From assembly GCF_004681185.1 (NCBI RefSeq), contig NZ_SRIF01000001.1:372001-436000 (forward strand): DNA of 64,000 nucleotides. Reading direction: 5' to 3'. Origin of the DNA: Haloarcula amylovorans. Lineage in GTDB: Archaea; Halobacteriota; Halobacteria; Halobacteriales; Haloarculaceae. Below are positions 46,035 to 54,165 of this stretch, piece after piece; positions within the stretch are counted from its first letter, which is position 1, and the number at the start of each line of letters is the position of its first letter. The translations under genes and the position numbers were made by a program. The notes below the pieces were generated by a model. That model was not told the DNA's origin and did no database searches. It saw only the letters and a program-made list of their open reading frames with translations.

Positions 46035-47159
46035 ATGACCTTCGTTTCATCCGCGGTCGGCCGACGAGTCGTCGCACTCGCGCTCGCAGCGATGCTGTTC
46101 CTGTCGGTCGGAACCGGTGTCGCCGCCGCGCAGTCCTTCGAAGGGGCCGCAGGCTCGATTGTCGTCGGTCCCGACGAGACCTACGACAGTATTCAGGGAT
46201 TCGCCGGGTCGGTCGTCGTTCGGGGGACCGTCACCGGGGACGTCTCGACCGTCTCCGGAAGCGTTCACGTCACCGAGTCCGGTGAGGTCGGCGGCGACGT
46301 CTCCGCGGCCGCCGGGACCGTCCGAATCGACGGCACCGTCGGGGGCGACATCAGTGCCGCCGCAGGCACCGTCGAGATCGGCGAGACGGCCCGGATCGGC
46401 GGGAACCTCGAATCCGGTGCCAGCTACATCTCGGTCGACGGCACCGTCGAAGGCGACGTGACCGCCGGGGCCGAGACCATCGTCCTCGGGCCGAACGCCG
46501 TCGTCGGCGGCGAGTTCCGCTACGACGCTGAGACGTTCACGCAGGACCCCGCGGCGAGCGTCGCCGGCGGCGTCGTCCGCGACGACGGCATCGGAAGCGA
46601 CGCCGGCCCGGACTTCGCCGAGTTCACCGTTCCGGCGTGGCTCGGCGCTCTCTACGGCCTGTTCGTCAACCTCCTGCTCGGCGTCGTCCTGTTGGCCGTA
46701 TTCCCGGCGTTCTCGACCCGCGTCGCCGACCGTGTCGCGGGGAGTCCCGTCAAATCCGGCGGCGTCGGACTGCTCACGCTGATAGCCGTTCCGTTAGTGC
46801 TCGCAATCCTCGTCGTCACCATCGTCGGCATCCCGCTCTCGCTCGTGGGCGCGTTCGTCTTCGGTGTCACGGCGTGGGTCGCGCTGGTCTACGGGCAGTA
46901 CGCCATCGGCGCGTGGGCGCTCTCGCTCGCCAACGAGGACAACCGCTGGCTCGCGCTCGTCGTCGGTGTCGTCGGGTTCGCCGTCCTCGGTGCCATCCCC
47001 ATCTTCGGCGGCCTGTTCCAACTCGCAGCCTTCCTGCTGGGCCTCGGTGCGCTCGCGCTCACCTTGCGAGAAACCTACGGAGGTCGCGGGGAGGAAGACA
47101 CCTCTGGTGGCCGACAGACGACGCTCGACGAATCTTCGGGCGACGCTCGGGTGGCCTGA
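46035..47159 (+). CDS. Exported bactofilin-like beta-helix with membrane domain
   Basis: A 374-residue protein. An N-terminal signal peptide (ALALAAMLFLSVGTGVAAAQ, about 12-33) is followed by a polymer-forming, bactofilin-like beta-helix (about 35-170). The helix is made of short repeats such as GTVTGDVSTVSGSV, GEVGGDVSAAAGTV and GTVGGDISAAAGTV. About four membrane spans (200-345) and a polar tail complete it. The helix would face outside and the tail inside. Bactofilins form filaments, but here the fold is exported, so a surface scaffold role is only inference. CTATACTTATT (46000-46010) supports the ATG. Confidence 0.72.
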   Translation: MTFVSSAVGRRVVALALAAMLFLSVGTGVAAAQSFEGAAGSIVVGPDETYDSIQGFAGSVVVRGTVTGDVSTVSGSVHVTESGEVGGDVSAAAGTVRIDGTVGGDISAAAGTVEIGETARIGGNLESGASYISVDGTVEGDVTAGAETIVLGPNAVVGGEFRYDAETFTQDPAASVAGGVVRDDGIGSDAGPDFAEFTVPAWLGALYGLFVNLLLGVVLLAVFPAFSTRVADRVAGSPVKSGGVGLLTLIAVPLVLAILVVTIVGIPLSLVGAFVFGVTAWVALVYGQYAIGAWALSLANEDNRWLALVVGVVGFAVLGAIPIFGGLFQLAAFLLGLGALALTLRETYGGRGEEDTSGGRQTTLDESSGDARVA

Positions 47160-47172
47160 CTCTCTTTATCGC

Positions 47173-47703
47173 TTATCTCGTCGATTCGGATTCGACGTTC
47201 GTCCACGGGTGCTCGTGGATCACTGCGTAGGTCGCCCCGAGCAGGACGCCGTAGACGACGTGAGCGACACCCACGGAGAGAATCACGAGGAAACTGCCGA
47301 GAAAGCCTGGGAGCGACACCAGCGGTTCCGGAAACGACGCGACGCCGAGCGCAGACATCGAGATGGGTAGGAGCAGGCCCGTGGAGACGAGACCGATGGC
47401 CGCCGCGTAGACGACCCCCGCTGCGACGCTCTCGGCCACCGTCGTCGCCTGCTGACGAAAGAGTGGTCGCGAGAGGACGAAGGTGAATACCATTCCCGCG
47501 AGGACGCTGTTGAACAGGTGGACCGCCCATCCGCCGAGGACCGTCGGCCACCCGTACAGTGCCCCGACGAACGGCATGAGGTTCGCCCCGAGGTGGAAGA
47601 CGACTCCCATCCCGACGCCGCCGACCAGTCCGCCCGCGGCCCCCGCACCCCACGTGTACCTGAGCGAGTCCGCGAACCGTTGCGTGGCGAGTCGTTGGCT
47701 CAT
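47173..47703 (-). CDS. Multi-pass membrane protein, unknown
   Basis: A 176-residue membrane protein with four or five spans (GAGAAGGLVGGVGMGVVFHL, VLGGWAVHLFNSVLAGMVFT, VAAGVVYAAAIGLVSTGLLL, FLGSFLVILSVGVAHVVYGV). His residues lie at helix ends (VVFHLG, VHLFN, IHEHPW). No family is recognised with confidence. The ATG at 47703 is supported by TATATTT (about 47729-47735), 26-32 nt upstream. It converges on the bactofilin-like gene with 13 bases between. Confidence 0.62.
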   Translation of the reverse strand: MSQRLATQRFADSLRYTWGAGAAGGLVGGVGMGVVFHLGANLMPFVGALYGWPTVLGGWAVHLFNSVLAGMVFTFVLSRPLFRQQATTVAESVAAGVVYAAAIGLVSTGLLLPISMSALGVASFPEPLVSLPGFLGSFLVILSVGVAHVVYGVLLGATYAVIHEHPWTNVESESTR

Positions 47704-47852
47704 ACCGTCCGCTATGTGTATTGGTGACAAATATACAACCGATTGTATCGCGTCAACGCTCGACGTAGCGCGTGCTTACGCCGAAACGAAGGCGCAGGCG
47801 GGTGCGAGTTGCGAACCGCGGCCGGAGTAAGGCGTCGTTGTTCGTGCCCTCG

Positions 47853-48692
47853 CTAGTCTCTCAGCGCGTCCTCTCGCTCTGTCGCCTCCAGCGTTTCCTC
47901 TTCGACGTCCGTGGCGACCACGGCGGGCTTGTACGCGCCGCCGGGGATGAGGTCGTGTTCGCCGACGGAGGAGTCCACGAACCGCTGGAAGGCGCGTCGT
48001 TCGGGTGGGAGTTCGCCGTAGAGGACTTCCTCGTCGACGAGGTCGTAGACGGGGATACGCGGCGTCAGGAGCGTATTCTCGCCGACGACACTGCCCTCGC
48101 CGACGATGAACCCACTGGTGACTCGACAGCCAGCGCCGAGCGACACGTCGTCCTCGACGATGACGGGGTTGCTCTCGACCGGTTCGAGGACGCCGCCGAT
48201 GAGCGTGTTCGCGCCGAGTTTGACGTTCTCGCCGATTTGCGCACAGGAGCCGACGGTGTCACAGGAGTCGATGAGCGTCCCGTCGCCGACGTGGGCTCCG
48301 ATGTTGACGAAGGACGGCGACATCATGATGCAGTCAGCGCCTAAGTACGCCCCGCGGCGGATGGCCGTGCCGTCGGGCGTGTTCCTGGTGCCGCGCTCGC
48401 CAAGGTCTTCGGTGTCGCGCAGAGGCAGTACGTCGTGATACTGTACGCCGCCGTACTCGCGGCTGTAGGTCTCTCGGAACGCGAAGTTCAGCAGGATGCC
48501 GCGCTTGACCCACTCGTTGACCTGCCACTCGCCGTCGACCTTCTCTGCGGCGCGGATTTCGCCGTCTTCGAGTGCGGTGAGGAAGCTATCGAGCGTGTCC
48601 AGTTGCGGCGGCTCGATATCTTCGACAGTCGCGCCCTGTTCGTACGCCGTCCAGAGGTCCCCGATATTCCGTTCGAGGTCTTGTCCGAGCAT
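47853..48692 (-). CDS. dapD: Tetrahydrodipicolinate N-succinyltransferase
   Basis: A 279-residue left-handed beta-helix acyltransferase. Hexapeptide repeats run from about residue 100 to 215 (AIRRGAYLGADCIMMSPSFV, IGAHVGDGTLIDSCDTVGSC, IGENVKLGANTLIGGVLEP, VEDDVSLGAGCRVTSGFIVG). The helical N-domain and the DapD-like segment RGILLNFAF are also present. It transfers succinyl from succinyl-CoA to tetrahydrodipicolinate. It is the third gene of the dapA-dapB-dapD run, two bases after dapB. The ATG at 48692 begins MLGQDLERN; the frame upstream runs into dapB. Confidence 0.92.
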   Translation of the reverse strand: MLGQDLERNIGDLWTAYEQGATVEDIEPPQLDTLDSFLTALEDGEIRAAEKVDGEWQVNEWVKRGILLNFAFRETYSREYGGVQYHDVLPLRDTEDLGERGTRNTPDGTAIRRGAYLGADCIMMSPSFVNIGAHVGDGTLIDSCDTVGSCAQIGENVKLGANTLIGGVLEPVESNPVIVEDDVSLGAGCRVTSGFIVGEGSVVGENTLLTPRIPVYDLVDEEVLYGELPPERRAFQRFVDSSVGEHDLIPGGAYKPAVVATDVEEETLEATEREDALRD

Positions 48693-48694
48693 GC

Positions 48695-49450
48695 TTAGGC
48701 GTCGATAACTTCCCCGAACGTATAGCGACCGGGGGTTCGGTCCGAGAGCCACACTGCCGCGTCGAGCGCTCCGGCGGCGAAGACCGCGCGGTCCTCCGCG
48801 CGGTGGGACAACGACAGTACCTCGTCGTTGCCCGCGAGGATGAGTTCGTGTTCGCCGCGGATGTCGCCCGCCCGGCGTGCGAAGACGCCGATTTCGTCCT
48901 CATCGCGCGGCGCGTGGCCTTCGCGGCCGTAGACCGGCTCTACGTCGCGTTCCTCTCGAACGGTTTCGAGAATGCTGTTGGCGGTTCCCGAGGGCGCGTC
49001 GACCTTCCCGTTGTGGTGGCTCTCCATCAGTTCGAGGTCGTAGCTATCCAGTGCGCGGACGGCCTCTCGAACCGTGCGCTGGAGGACCTGGATTCCCCGC
49101 GAGAAGTTCGTCGCCTTCAACAGCGGCACCGCCTCGCTGACGGCGTCGAGTCGGGCCATCTCGTCCTCGTCGAAGCCGGTGCTACCGACGACGATGGGGA
49201 CGCCCGCCTCGGCACAGGCTTCGGCGACGACGAGCGCTCCCTCGGGGACGGCGAAGTCCACGACGACGTCGACATCGTACTCGGTGAGTGCATCGGCTGC
49301 GTCTTCGGGGCGGACGACCGGAACGCCCTCGACCGACTCCACGTCGCTCGTCGCGAAGCCGACGACGACCTCTGTATCGCGGTCGGCGGCCGTTTCGAGA
49401 ACTGTCTCACCCATCCGCCCGGTGATACCGACGAGGGCGACCCGCGTCAT
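48695..49450 (-). CDS. dapB: 4-hydroxy-tetrahydrodipicolinate reductase
   Basis: A 251-residue reductase. The NAD(P) motif is VALVGITGRMGET (residues 3-15). VVDFAVPEGALVVAEAC and VVGSTGFDEDEM follow. The signature LMESHHNGKVDAPSGTA holds the catalytic His pair and Lys. It reduces the DapA product to tetrahydrodipicolinate. Its start overlaps the end of dapA by four bases (49447-49450), so the two are probably translated together. Homologues are usually near 250-270 residues. Confidence 0.95.
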   Translation of the reverse strand: MTRVALVGITGRMGETVLETAADRDTEVVVGFATSDVESVEGVPVVRPEDAADALTEYDVDVVVDFAVPEGALVVAEACAEAGVPIVVGSTGFDEDEMARLDAVSEAVPLLKATNFSRGIQVLQRTVREAVRALDSYDLELMESHHNGKVDAPSGTANSILETVREERDVEPVYGREGHAPRDEDEIGVFARRAGDIRGEHELILAGNDEVLSLSHRAEDRAVFAAGALDAAVWLSDRTPGRYTFGEVIDA

Positions 49451-50373
49451 CGCTCTCGCTCCGCGTACTCGTCCTCTAAGTCCTCGGTTGCGAGGACGTC
49501 GAGGACGTTACGGAGGTGCTCGGTGTGCTCCTCCGAGAGGCGCGTCAGCGGCGAGCGGACGTAGCCGGAACTGTACCCGCGGATACGCATGGCCTCCTTG
49601 ACTGGGATGGGGTTGGTCTCGACGAACAGCGCGCGGAACAGCGGCCCGAGTTCGTGATGCAAGGCGCGAGCGCGCTCGAAGTCCTCGGAGAGGGCTGCCC
49701 CGACCATCGCGCAGGTCCGCTCGGGTTCGACGTTCGCGGCCACGGAGATACAGCCGGTCGCCCCCATCGAGAGCATCGGCAGGGTCATCCCGTCGTCGCC
49801 CGAGAGCACGGCGAACTCCTCGTCGCGCGTGCGTTCAATGATCTCGGATATCTGACCCATATCGCCGCTGGCTGCCTTGTATGCCGCAATATTTTCGTGG
49901 CCGGCCAGTTCGACGGCGGTGTCGGGTTCGATGTTCCGTCCCGTCCGCGAGGGGACGTTGTAGACGATCTGCGGGCAGTCCACCTCGTCGGCGATGGCCG
50001 TGAAGTGATCCACGAGGCCCTGCTGTTCGGGCTTGTTGTAGTACGGCGAGATGAGCAAGAGTGCGTCCGCGCCGGCGTCTGCGGCCCGCTGGGAGAGCGA
50101 GAGCGCCTCGCGGGTGTTGTTCGACCCGGTCCCGGCGACGACCGGCACGTCGTCGACGGCGTCGATAACCGCCTCGACGGCCTCGATGTGTTCGTCGTGG
50201 GTGAGCGTCGCCGACTCGCCGGTCGAACCGACTGGCACGAGGCCATCGACGCCGGCCTCCTCCAGTCGCTGGGCGTCACGTCGGAGCGTTTCGAAGTCGA
50301 TACTGCGTTCGTCGTCGTCCTCGAACGGCGTACACATCGCGGGGTAGACGCCGTGGAAATCGATTGCTGTCAT
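49447..50373 (-). CDS. dapA: 4-hydroxy-tetrahydrodipicolinate synthase
   Basis: A 308-residue TIM-barrel aldolase. VPVGSTGESATLTHDEH carries the pyruvate-binding TTGE-like motif. Tyr138 (VYNVPSRTG) and the Schiff-base Lys166 (AAYKAASGD) are in place, as is GDDGMTLPMLSMGATG. It condenses pyruvate with aspartate semialdehyde, the first committed step to lysine. The ATG at 50373 begins MTAIDFHGVYPAMCTPF, and CTATCC (50401-50406 on the minus strand) lies about 28 nt before it. It leads the dapA-dapB-dapD operon. Confidence 0.95.
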   Translation of the reverse strand: MTAIDFHGVYPAMCTPFEDDDERSIDFETLRRDAQRLEEAGVDGLVPVGSTGESATLTHDEHIEAVEAVIDAVDDVPVVAGTGSNNTREALSLSQRAADAGADALLLISPYYNKPEQQGLVDHFTAIADEVDCPQIVYNVPSRTGRNIEPDTAVELAGHENIAAYKAASGDMGQISEIIERTRDEEFAVLSGDDGMTLPMLSMGATGCISVAANVEPERTCAMVGAALSEDFERARALHHELGPLFRALFVETNPIPVKEAMRIRGYSSGYVRSPLTRLSEEHTEHLRNVLDVLATEDLEDEYAERER

Positions 50374-50781
50374 TGCTGAGGTGTGTGGTGTCGCTGTGGG
50401 ATAGGTGGTGCGGTTGGAGGCGATGCGAGAGAAAGCGACCCGGGACGGGGATGCCACGCCCGCCGCGAGCCATCGCTACCGCTTCCGTTTCGGTTTCGGG
50501 ACGACGCAGACGCTACCGACCGGCGAGCGGCCCGGGGGGTCGTGGCGTCGTCGCATATTCGTGTGAAAATCCGTGAGGGACTTAGCTGTTGTGTTCGCTC
50601 GGCGTTCCTCTCGCTAGCACGCAGAGTTACACCGCATCGTTTCGAGGGCCGTGCTCCTTACGGTCGCGCGCCCCTCGCTACTCCACGGCTCACTCCGTTC
50701 GCCGTTCCGTCGAGACGCTTCGTTTCACTCAGCGTCTCGCTAACCCCGAAAGCCTATCCCGGAGGGAATTCGAAATCCGAT
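50374..50781. other. 408-nt gap with hairpin-rich sequence
   Basis: No convincing gene is seen between the divergent dapA and NYN genes. The second half holds hairpins. CGAGGGC (50644-50650) pairs with GCCCCTCG (50671-50678) with one bulge, around CCGT/ACGG. CGAGACGCT (50711-50719) pairs perfectly with AGCGTCTCG (50731-50739). CCTATCCC (50752-50759) lies about 25-30 nt before the NYN ATG and may be its TATA. Hairpins of this style also occur at 35533-35722. Confidence 0.45.
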
Positions 50782-51279
50782 ATGACCGTTTCCCATCCGG
50801 GTCAGCGTGTGGCCGTCTTGGCCGACGCGCAGAACCTCTATCATACTGCCCGGAGCCTCTACTCGCGCAACATCGACTACTCCGCGCTGCTCGAAGACGC
50901 CGTCGACGGCCGTGAACTCTCTCGTGCGATCGCGTACGTTATCCGCGCGGACTCGCCCGAAGAAGAGACGTTCTTCGAGGCGCTGGTCGACATCGGCTTC
51001 GAGACGCGAATCAAGGACATCAAGACGTTCCAGGACGGGTCGAAGAAGGCCGACTGGGACGTCGGCATGAGCTTAGACGCCGTCACGCTGGCGAAGCACA
51101 ACGACGCTGTCGTCCTCTGTACGGGCGACGGGGACTTCGCTCGGCTCTGTCACTACCTCCGTCACGAGGGCTGTCGCGTCGAGGCGATGGGCTTCGAGGA
51201 GTCCTCCTCAGAGGACCTCAAGGAGGCCGTCGACGGCTTCGTCGACATGAGTGCGGACCCCGACCGATTCCTGCTGTAG
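50782..51279 (+). CDS. NYN domain protein (LabA/DUF88-like), putative RNase
   Basis: A 165-residue PIN-like NYN domain protein. The acidic residues expected at the metal site are in VAVLADAQNLYH, SKKADWDVGMSLDAV and CTGDGDFARLCHYL. NYN domains cut RNA in several known proteins, and LabA-type members act in regulation; the target here is unknown. The ATG at 50782 begins MTVSHPGQRVAV. The frame is open far upstream, but that sequence is hairpin-rich and unlike a protein, so the short form is preferred. Confidence 0.85.
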   Translation: MTVSHPGQRVAVLADAQNLYHTARSLYSRNIDYSALLEDAVDGRELSRAIAYVIRADSPEEETFFEALVDIGFETRIKDIKTFQDGSKKADWDVGMSLDAVTLAKHNDAVVLCTGDGDFARLCHYLRHEGCRVEAMGFEESSSEDLKEAVDGFVDMSADPDRFLL

Positions 51280-51321
51280 CCGTCGCTACTCGCTCGCTTC
51301 TCGAAAAACGGCGGAGCGTGT

Positions 51322-51504
51322 TCAGACCGGGCGACCGTCTTCGGAGGTACCGACCAGCAACGAACCAGCGGCCATTCCGAGCGCCGCGAGGCCGCCGGCT
51401 ATCGACGGGATTCCGAGGTTTATCGGTCCTGCGGTGAGGATGAGCACCGTGCTGACGAACAGGAGGACGCCGCCCAGCAGCATCTTTCGCTTGTCTGTAG
51501 CCAT
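51322..51504 (-). CDS. 60-aa membrane protein, unknown
   Basis: A 60-residue protein with two hydrophobic spans (KMLLGGVLLFVSTVLILTAG and IPSIAGGLAALGMAAGSLLV) joined by a short turn, ending in a polar tail (GTSEDGRPV). The ATG at 51504 (MATDKRK) is chosen over one at 51552 because AAATTTATACC (51530-51540 on the minus strand) lies about 28 nt before it and would otherwise fall inside the gene. No family is recognised. Confidence 0.6.
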   Translation of the reverse strand: MATDKRKMLLGGVLLFVSTVLILTAGPINLGIPSIAGGLAALGMAAGSLLVGTSEDGRPV

Positions 51505-51708
51505 CGTACCTGTCGGTAGTCGCTCATCCGGTATAAATTTCCCCAAAATCACCCGACGAAAGTACGGTATGTGGTCACAAAGACCGCCCTATTATTCCCG
51601 ATTTATAATTTAGTTATCACGACGAGTCCAGCTCAGACGGGCAGCAGAGCCATCGTCGAACGAGCGGCGACCGAAAGCGAGTTGCCGACCGAACGACGAA
51701 CACCGACA

Positions 51709-52176
51709 ATGACCGACACCGACGTTCGGAGTCTCCGCCGGGCCGCCGACTACCAGTTCGGCGGCGGCGCAGGCGCGACGCTTTTTCCTGCCCTCGACGG
51801 AATCGAGATAACGCACACCAGTTCCGGCCGACCACGGCAGGTCCACGCCGACGACGGCCGCCTCGTCACCTACGGTACTGACGGGCGCTACCGACTCGGA
51901 CTCGCGGGCGGCCGCCGTTTGCAGGAGTCCTTCGACGCGCCGCGACACCGCGTCGTCGTCGGTGACGAGAGCGAACCGTTCGTCCGCGAGGGCCGCAACG
52001 CCTTCGCTAAGTTCGTGAAACGAGCGGACCCCGGCCTTCGTCCCGGTGACGAGGCCCTCGTCGTTCACGAGGACGGCGACTTACTCGCTGTCGGTCGCGC
52101 CGAACTCCCCGGCGAAGGCATGGCCGACTTCGAGACGGGGATGGCCGTGAAGGTGCGCGACGGGGCCGAGGACTGA
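51709..52176 (+). CDS. PUA domain protein
   Basis: A 155-residue soluble protein. The second half is a PUA RNA-binding domain (AKFVKRADPGLRPGDEALVV, then HEDGDLLAVGRAELPGEGMA and GMAVKVRDG). The first half (YQFGGGAGATLFPALDGIEI) resembles the segment that precedes PUA in archaeal tRNA-modification proteins. It probably binds tRNA or rRNA; no catalytic site is seen. A TATA-like TTTATAATTTA (51601-51611) would leave a leader of about 75 nt, unusual for the region, so an earlier non-ATG start is possible. Confidence 0.78.
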   Translation: MTDTDVRSLRRAADYQFGGGAGATLFPALDGIEITHTSSGRPRQVHADDGRLVTYGTDGRYRLGLAGGRRLQESFDAPRHRVVVGDESEPFVREGRNAFAKFVKRADPGLRPGDEALVVHEDGDLLAVGRAELPGEGMADFETGMAVKVRDGAED

Positions 52177-52212
52177 CAGAAAACATTTACTACGCACTTT
52201 TGAACGGTCGTT

Positions 52213-52680
52213 ATGCGCCGCCGACAGGTCCTCTCGGCCGTCGCGCTCTCCGCCGCATCGCTCGCCGGATGCAATAGTCTCGGGACGCCCGAACAGACGC
52301 CGGCAGACGTGACGCCCGCCGACGTGCCGAGCGCTACGGAATCGCCCACAGAGACGGCTACGCCACCGGTGACGCCGGACCCCGGCGATCCGATTCTGGT
52401 CGTCGTCCGCAACCGAAGTGACGAGTCCAGACGCGTCTCGCTCACGCTCTCCCATGGCGACGGGTCGACCCTACTGAATGAGGCCGTCACACTCGATGCG
52501 GGCGCGAGGACGGAGTTCGAGACGGGTATCGAAACGCAGGGACAGTACGACCTCGCCGTCACTATCGACGGAACAGAGCGGAAGTTCGATGTTCTCATCG
52601 AGACGTACGATGTCCGGATGGGATCGAATCAGGAGATCGAAATAACGACCGACGAGATTCGATTCTTTGTCGAAGAGTAA
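52213..52680 (+). CDS. Predicted lipoprotein, unknown
   Basis: A 155-residue protein with a short basic N-terminus (MRRRQVL) and a signal ending in the lipobox ASLAGCNS, so Cys19 would carry a lipid. RRRQ could also serve Tat export, as is common for haloarchaeal lipoproteins. A Thr/Pro-rich linker (about 25-55) leads to a beta-rich domain (ILVVVRNRSDESRRVSLTLS, then VTLDAGARTEFETGIETQGQ) that resembles immunoglobulin-like surface domains. The function is unknown. AACATTTACTA (52183-52193) gives leaderless spacing to the ATG. Confidence 0.7.
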   Translation: MRRRQVLSAVALSAASLAGCNSLGTPEQTPADVTPADVPSATESPTETATPPVTPDPGDPILVVVRNRSDESRRVSLTLSHGDGSTLLNEAVTLDAGARTEFETGIETQGQYDLAVTIDGTERKFDVLIETYDVRMGSNQEIEITTDEIRFFVEE

Positions 52681-52681
52681 C

Positions 52682-52810
52682 CTATCGATAGGCGTCCACG
52701 AACACCTGTTCGCGGCGCATCAGTTCCTCGACGCCGTGGTTGAGAATGCCATCGCCGAGTGCTGTCGCCTGCGGTGCGGTAATTCGTACTGTACCGAACT
52801 CGCGGCCTTG
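52682..52810 (-). pseudogene. Orphan C-terminal coding remnant
   Basis: On the minus strand a frame ending in TAG at 52682-52684 reads GTVRITAPQATALGDGILNH, then GVEELMRREQVFVDAYR. It looks like genuine haloarchaeal protein sequence in amino-acid make-up. No ATG, GTG or TTG precedes it before an in-frame stop near 52900, and upstream it runs into two long hairpins. It ends one base from the stop of the convergent lipoprotein gene. It is probably the 3' end of a gene cut off by the hairpin sequence; a sequencing error or a rare start is also possible. Confidence 0.35.
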
Positions 52811-52829
52811 CCGCGAGTTCGGCCTTTTT
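52794..52829 (+). terminator. Perfect 13-bp hairpin followed by T5
   Basis: CCGAACTCGCGGC (52794-52806) pairs perfectly with GCCGCGAGTTCGG (52810-52822) around a 3-nt loop, followed by CC and TTTTT (52825-52829). It looks like a bacterial intrinsic terminator. It lies 114 nt after the lipoprotein gene and before the NAC promoter, so it may end the upstream transcript. Confidence 0.6.
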
Positions 52830-52844
52830 GGTCCAGATTTTTGG

Positions 52845-52887
52845 CCCGGGGTTGAGCGCTCGCCAGCGGCGAGCGCGAACCCCCGGG
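52845..52887. repeat. Second long hairpin before the NAC promoter
   Basis: CCCGGGGTT (52845-52853) pairs with AACCCCCGGG (52878-52887, one bulged C). GCGCTCGCC (52856-52864) pairs perfectly with GGCGAGCGC (52868-52876) around AGC. It starts 22 nt after the first hairpin and ends about 15 nt before the NAC TATA-like TAAATATTT (52904-52912). Confidence 0.6.
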
Positions 52888-52938
52888 TGAAAAAGGTGGG
52901 TCGCTAAATATTTCCGGCCGGAACGCAGACTCACGGGT

Positions 52939-53364
52939 ATGTTCGGCGGAGGCGGCGGGGGCATGAACCCTCGCAAGATGCAGCAGATGATGGAACAGAT
53001 GGGCATCAGCATGGACGACATCGATGCCGAAGAGGTAATCATCCGGACGGCCGACGAGGAACTCGTCTTCAGCGACGCCGAGGTCCAACTCATGGAGGCC
53101 CAGGGCCAGAAGACCTACCAGGTCGTCGGCGACCCGGAATCACGCGAACTCGGTTCGGGCGAGAGCGCTGAGAGCGCCGAACTCGAAAGTGGCGCGGCCG
53201 AGAGTGACGCGGCCGAGAGCGACGATAACGACGACGGGAACGTCGTCGACGCGGACGACGTCGAACTCGTCGCGATGCGGACCGGCGTCGACGAGGAGAC
53301 GGCGCGAGAGGCGCTCGAAGACAACGACGGCGACCTCGCGGACGCCGTCGACCAACTCGAATAG
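52939..53364 (+). CDS. nac: Nascent polypeptide-associated complex protein
   Basis: A 141-residue archaeal NAC. The Gly/Met-rich start ([20 protein letters not shown]) is the ribosome-side segment. The NAC barrel covers about 28-65 ([20 protein letters not shown]). An acidic Ser/Glu/Asp linker (about 70-100) leads to a C-terminal UBA domain ([20 protein letters not shown]). It binds nascent chains at the ribosome exit. TAAATATTT (52904-52912) suits a leaderless start. The tRNA methyltransferase gene follows by one base, a pairing conserved in archaea. Confidence 0.95.
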   Translation: MFGGGGGGMNPRKMQQMMEQMGISMDDIDAEEVIIRTADEELVFSDAEVQLMEAQGQKTYQVVGDPESRELGSGESAESAELESGAAESDAAESDDNDDGNVVDADDVELVAMRTGVDEETAREALEDNDGDLADAVDQLE

Positions 53365-53365
53365 C

Positions 53366-54088
53366 GTGTCCTATCTCTTCGTCCACGAGGACCGCGAGTA
53401 CCTGCTGGACCCCGGTGAACGATTCGAGTCCGACCTCGGGATTTTAGAGGTTCCAACGGACGTCGAACCGGGCGATGTCGTCGAGACGCATCTCGGAACC
53501 GCGTTCACGACGCGGCGGCTCCGCGGGCCGGACCTGTTCAACCACCTCGAACGCACTGGCGCGCCGATGATGCCCCGCGACGTGGGTCTCGTCGTCGGCA
53601 AGACGGGCGTCGCCGCGGGCGACCGTGTCCTCGACGCCGGGACCGGAACCGGCATCCTCAGCGCCTATATGGGCCGACTCGGAGCTGACGTGGTGACCTA
53701 CGAGGTCGACCCGGAGTTCGCCGACGTCGCCCGCGAGAACATGGCGCTCGCCGGTGTCGAGGAGAGTGTCGAGGTCCGAACCGGCGACGTGACCGACGAC
53801 CTCGACACCCTCTCGGGGTTCGACGTGGTCACGCTCGACACCGAAGACGCCCCGACGGTCGTCGAACGAGCACCGACGTTGCTCCATCGTGGGGGGTCAC
53901 TGGCCGTGTACTCGCCGTTCGTCGAGAACACGCGCGAGGCCGTCGCGGCGGCGAAAGAGGTCGGGTTAGCGAACGTCGAGACGCTCGACACCATCCAGCG
54001 CGAAATGGACTTCGACGACCGGGGGTCCCGGCCGTCTACGGGCGGCGTCGGCCACACCGGCTACCTCACGTTCGCGCGCCGGCCCTGA
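53366..54088 (+). CDS. trmI: tRNA (adenine-N1)-methyltransferase, TrmI type
   Basis: A 240-residue SAM-dependent methyltransferase. An N-terminal beta domain (SYLFVHEDREYLLDPGERFE) is followed by the Rossmann fold with motif I VLDAGTGTGILSAYMG, YEVDPEFADVARENM and FDVVTLDTEDAP. MMPRDVGLVV before motif I is typical of TrmI. It makes m1A at positions 57/58 of tRNA in archaea. The start is GTG at 53366, one base after the NAC stop; no ATG fits. The tight spacing says the two are co-transcribed. Confidence 0.9.
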   Translation: MSYLFVHEDREYLLDPGERFESDLGILEVPTDVEPGDVVETHLGTAFTTRRLRGPDLFNHLERTGAPMMPRDVGLVVGKTGVAAGDRVLDAGTGTGILSAYMGRLGADVVTYEVDPEFADVARENMALAGVEESVEVRTGDVTDDLDTLSGFDVVTLDTEDAPTVVERAPTLLHRGGSLAVYSPFVENTREAVAAAKEVGLANVETLDTIQREMDFDDRGSRPSTGGVGHTGYLTFARRP

Positions 54089-54165
54089 ATTTTCAGGCCG
54101 CCTCCGTCGCGGTCGAGCGCGATAGGGAGTGGTTTCAAGCCCCAGTGACGTGTATCACCGCTCGC

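Noticed and set aside
52667..52855. A 62-codon plus-strand frame (MSKSNLSIGV...)
   Set aside because: It starts inside the lipoprotein gene, runs through the hairpin and is Cys-rich; the minus-strand remnant reads better.
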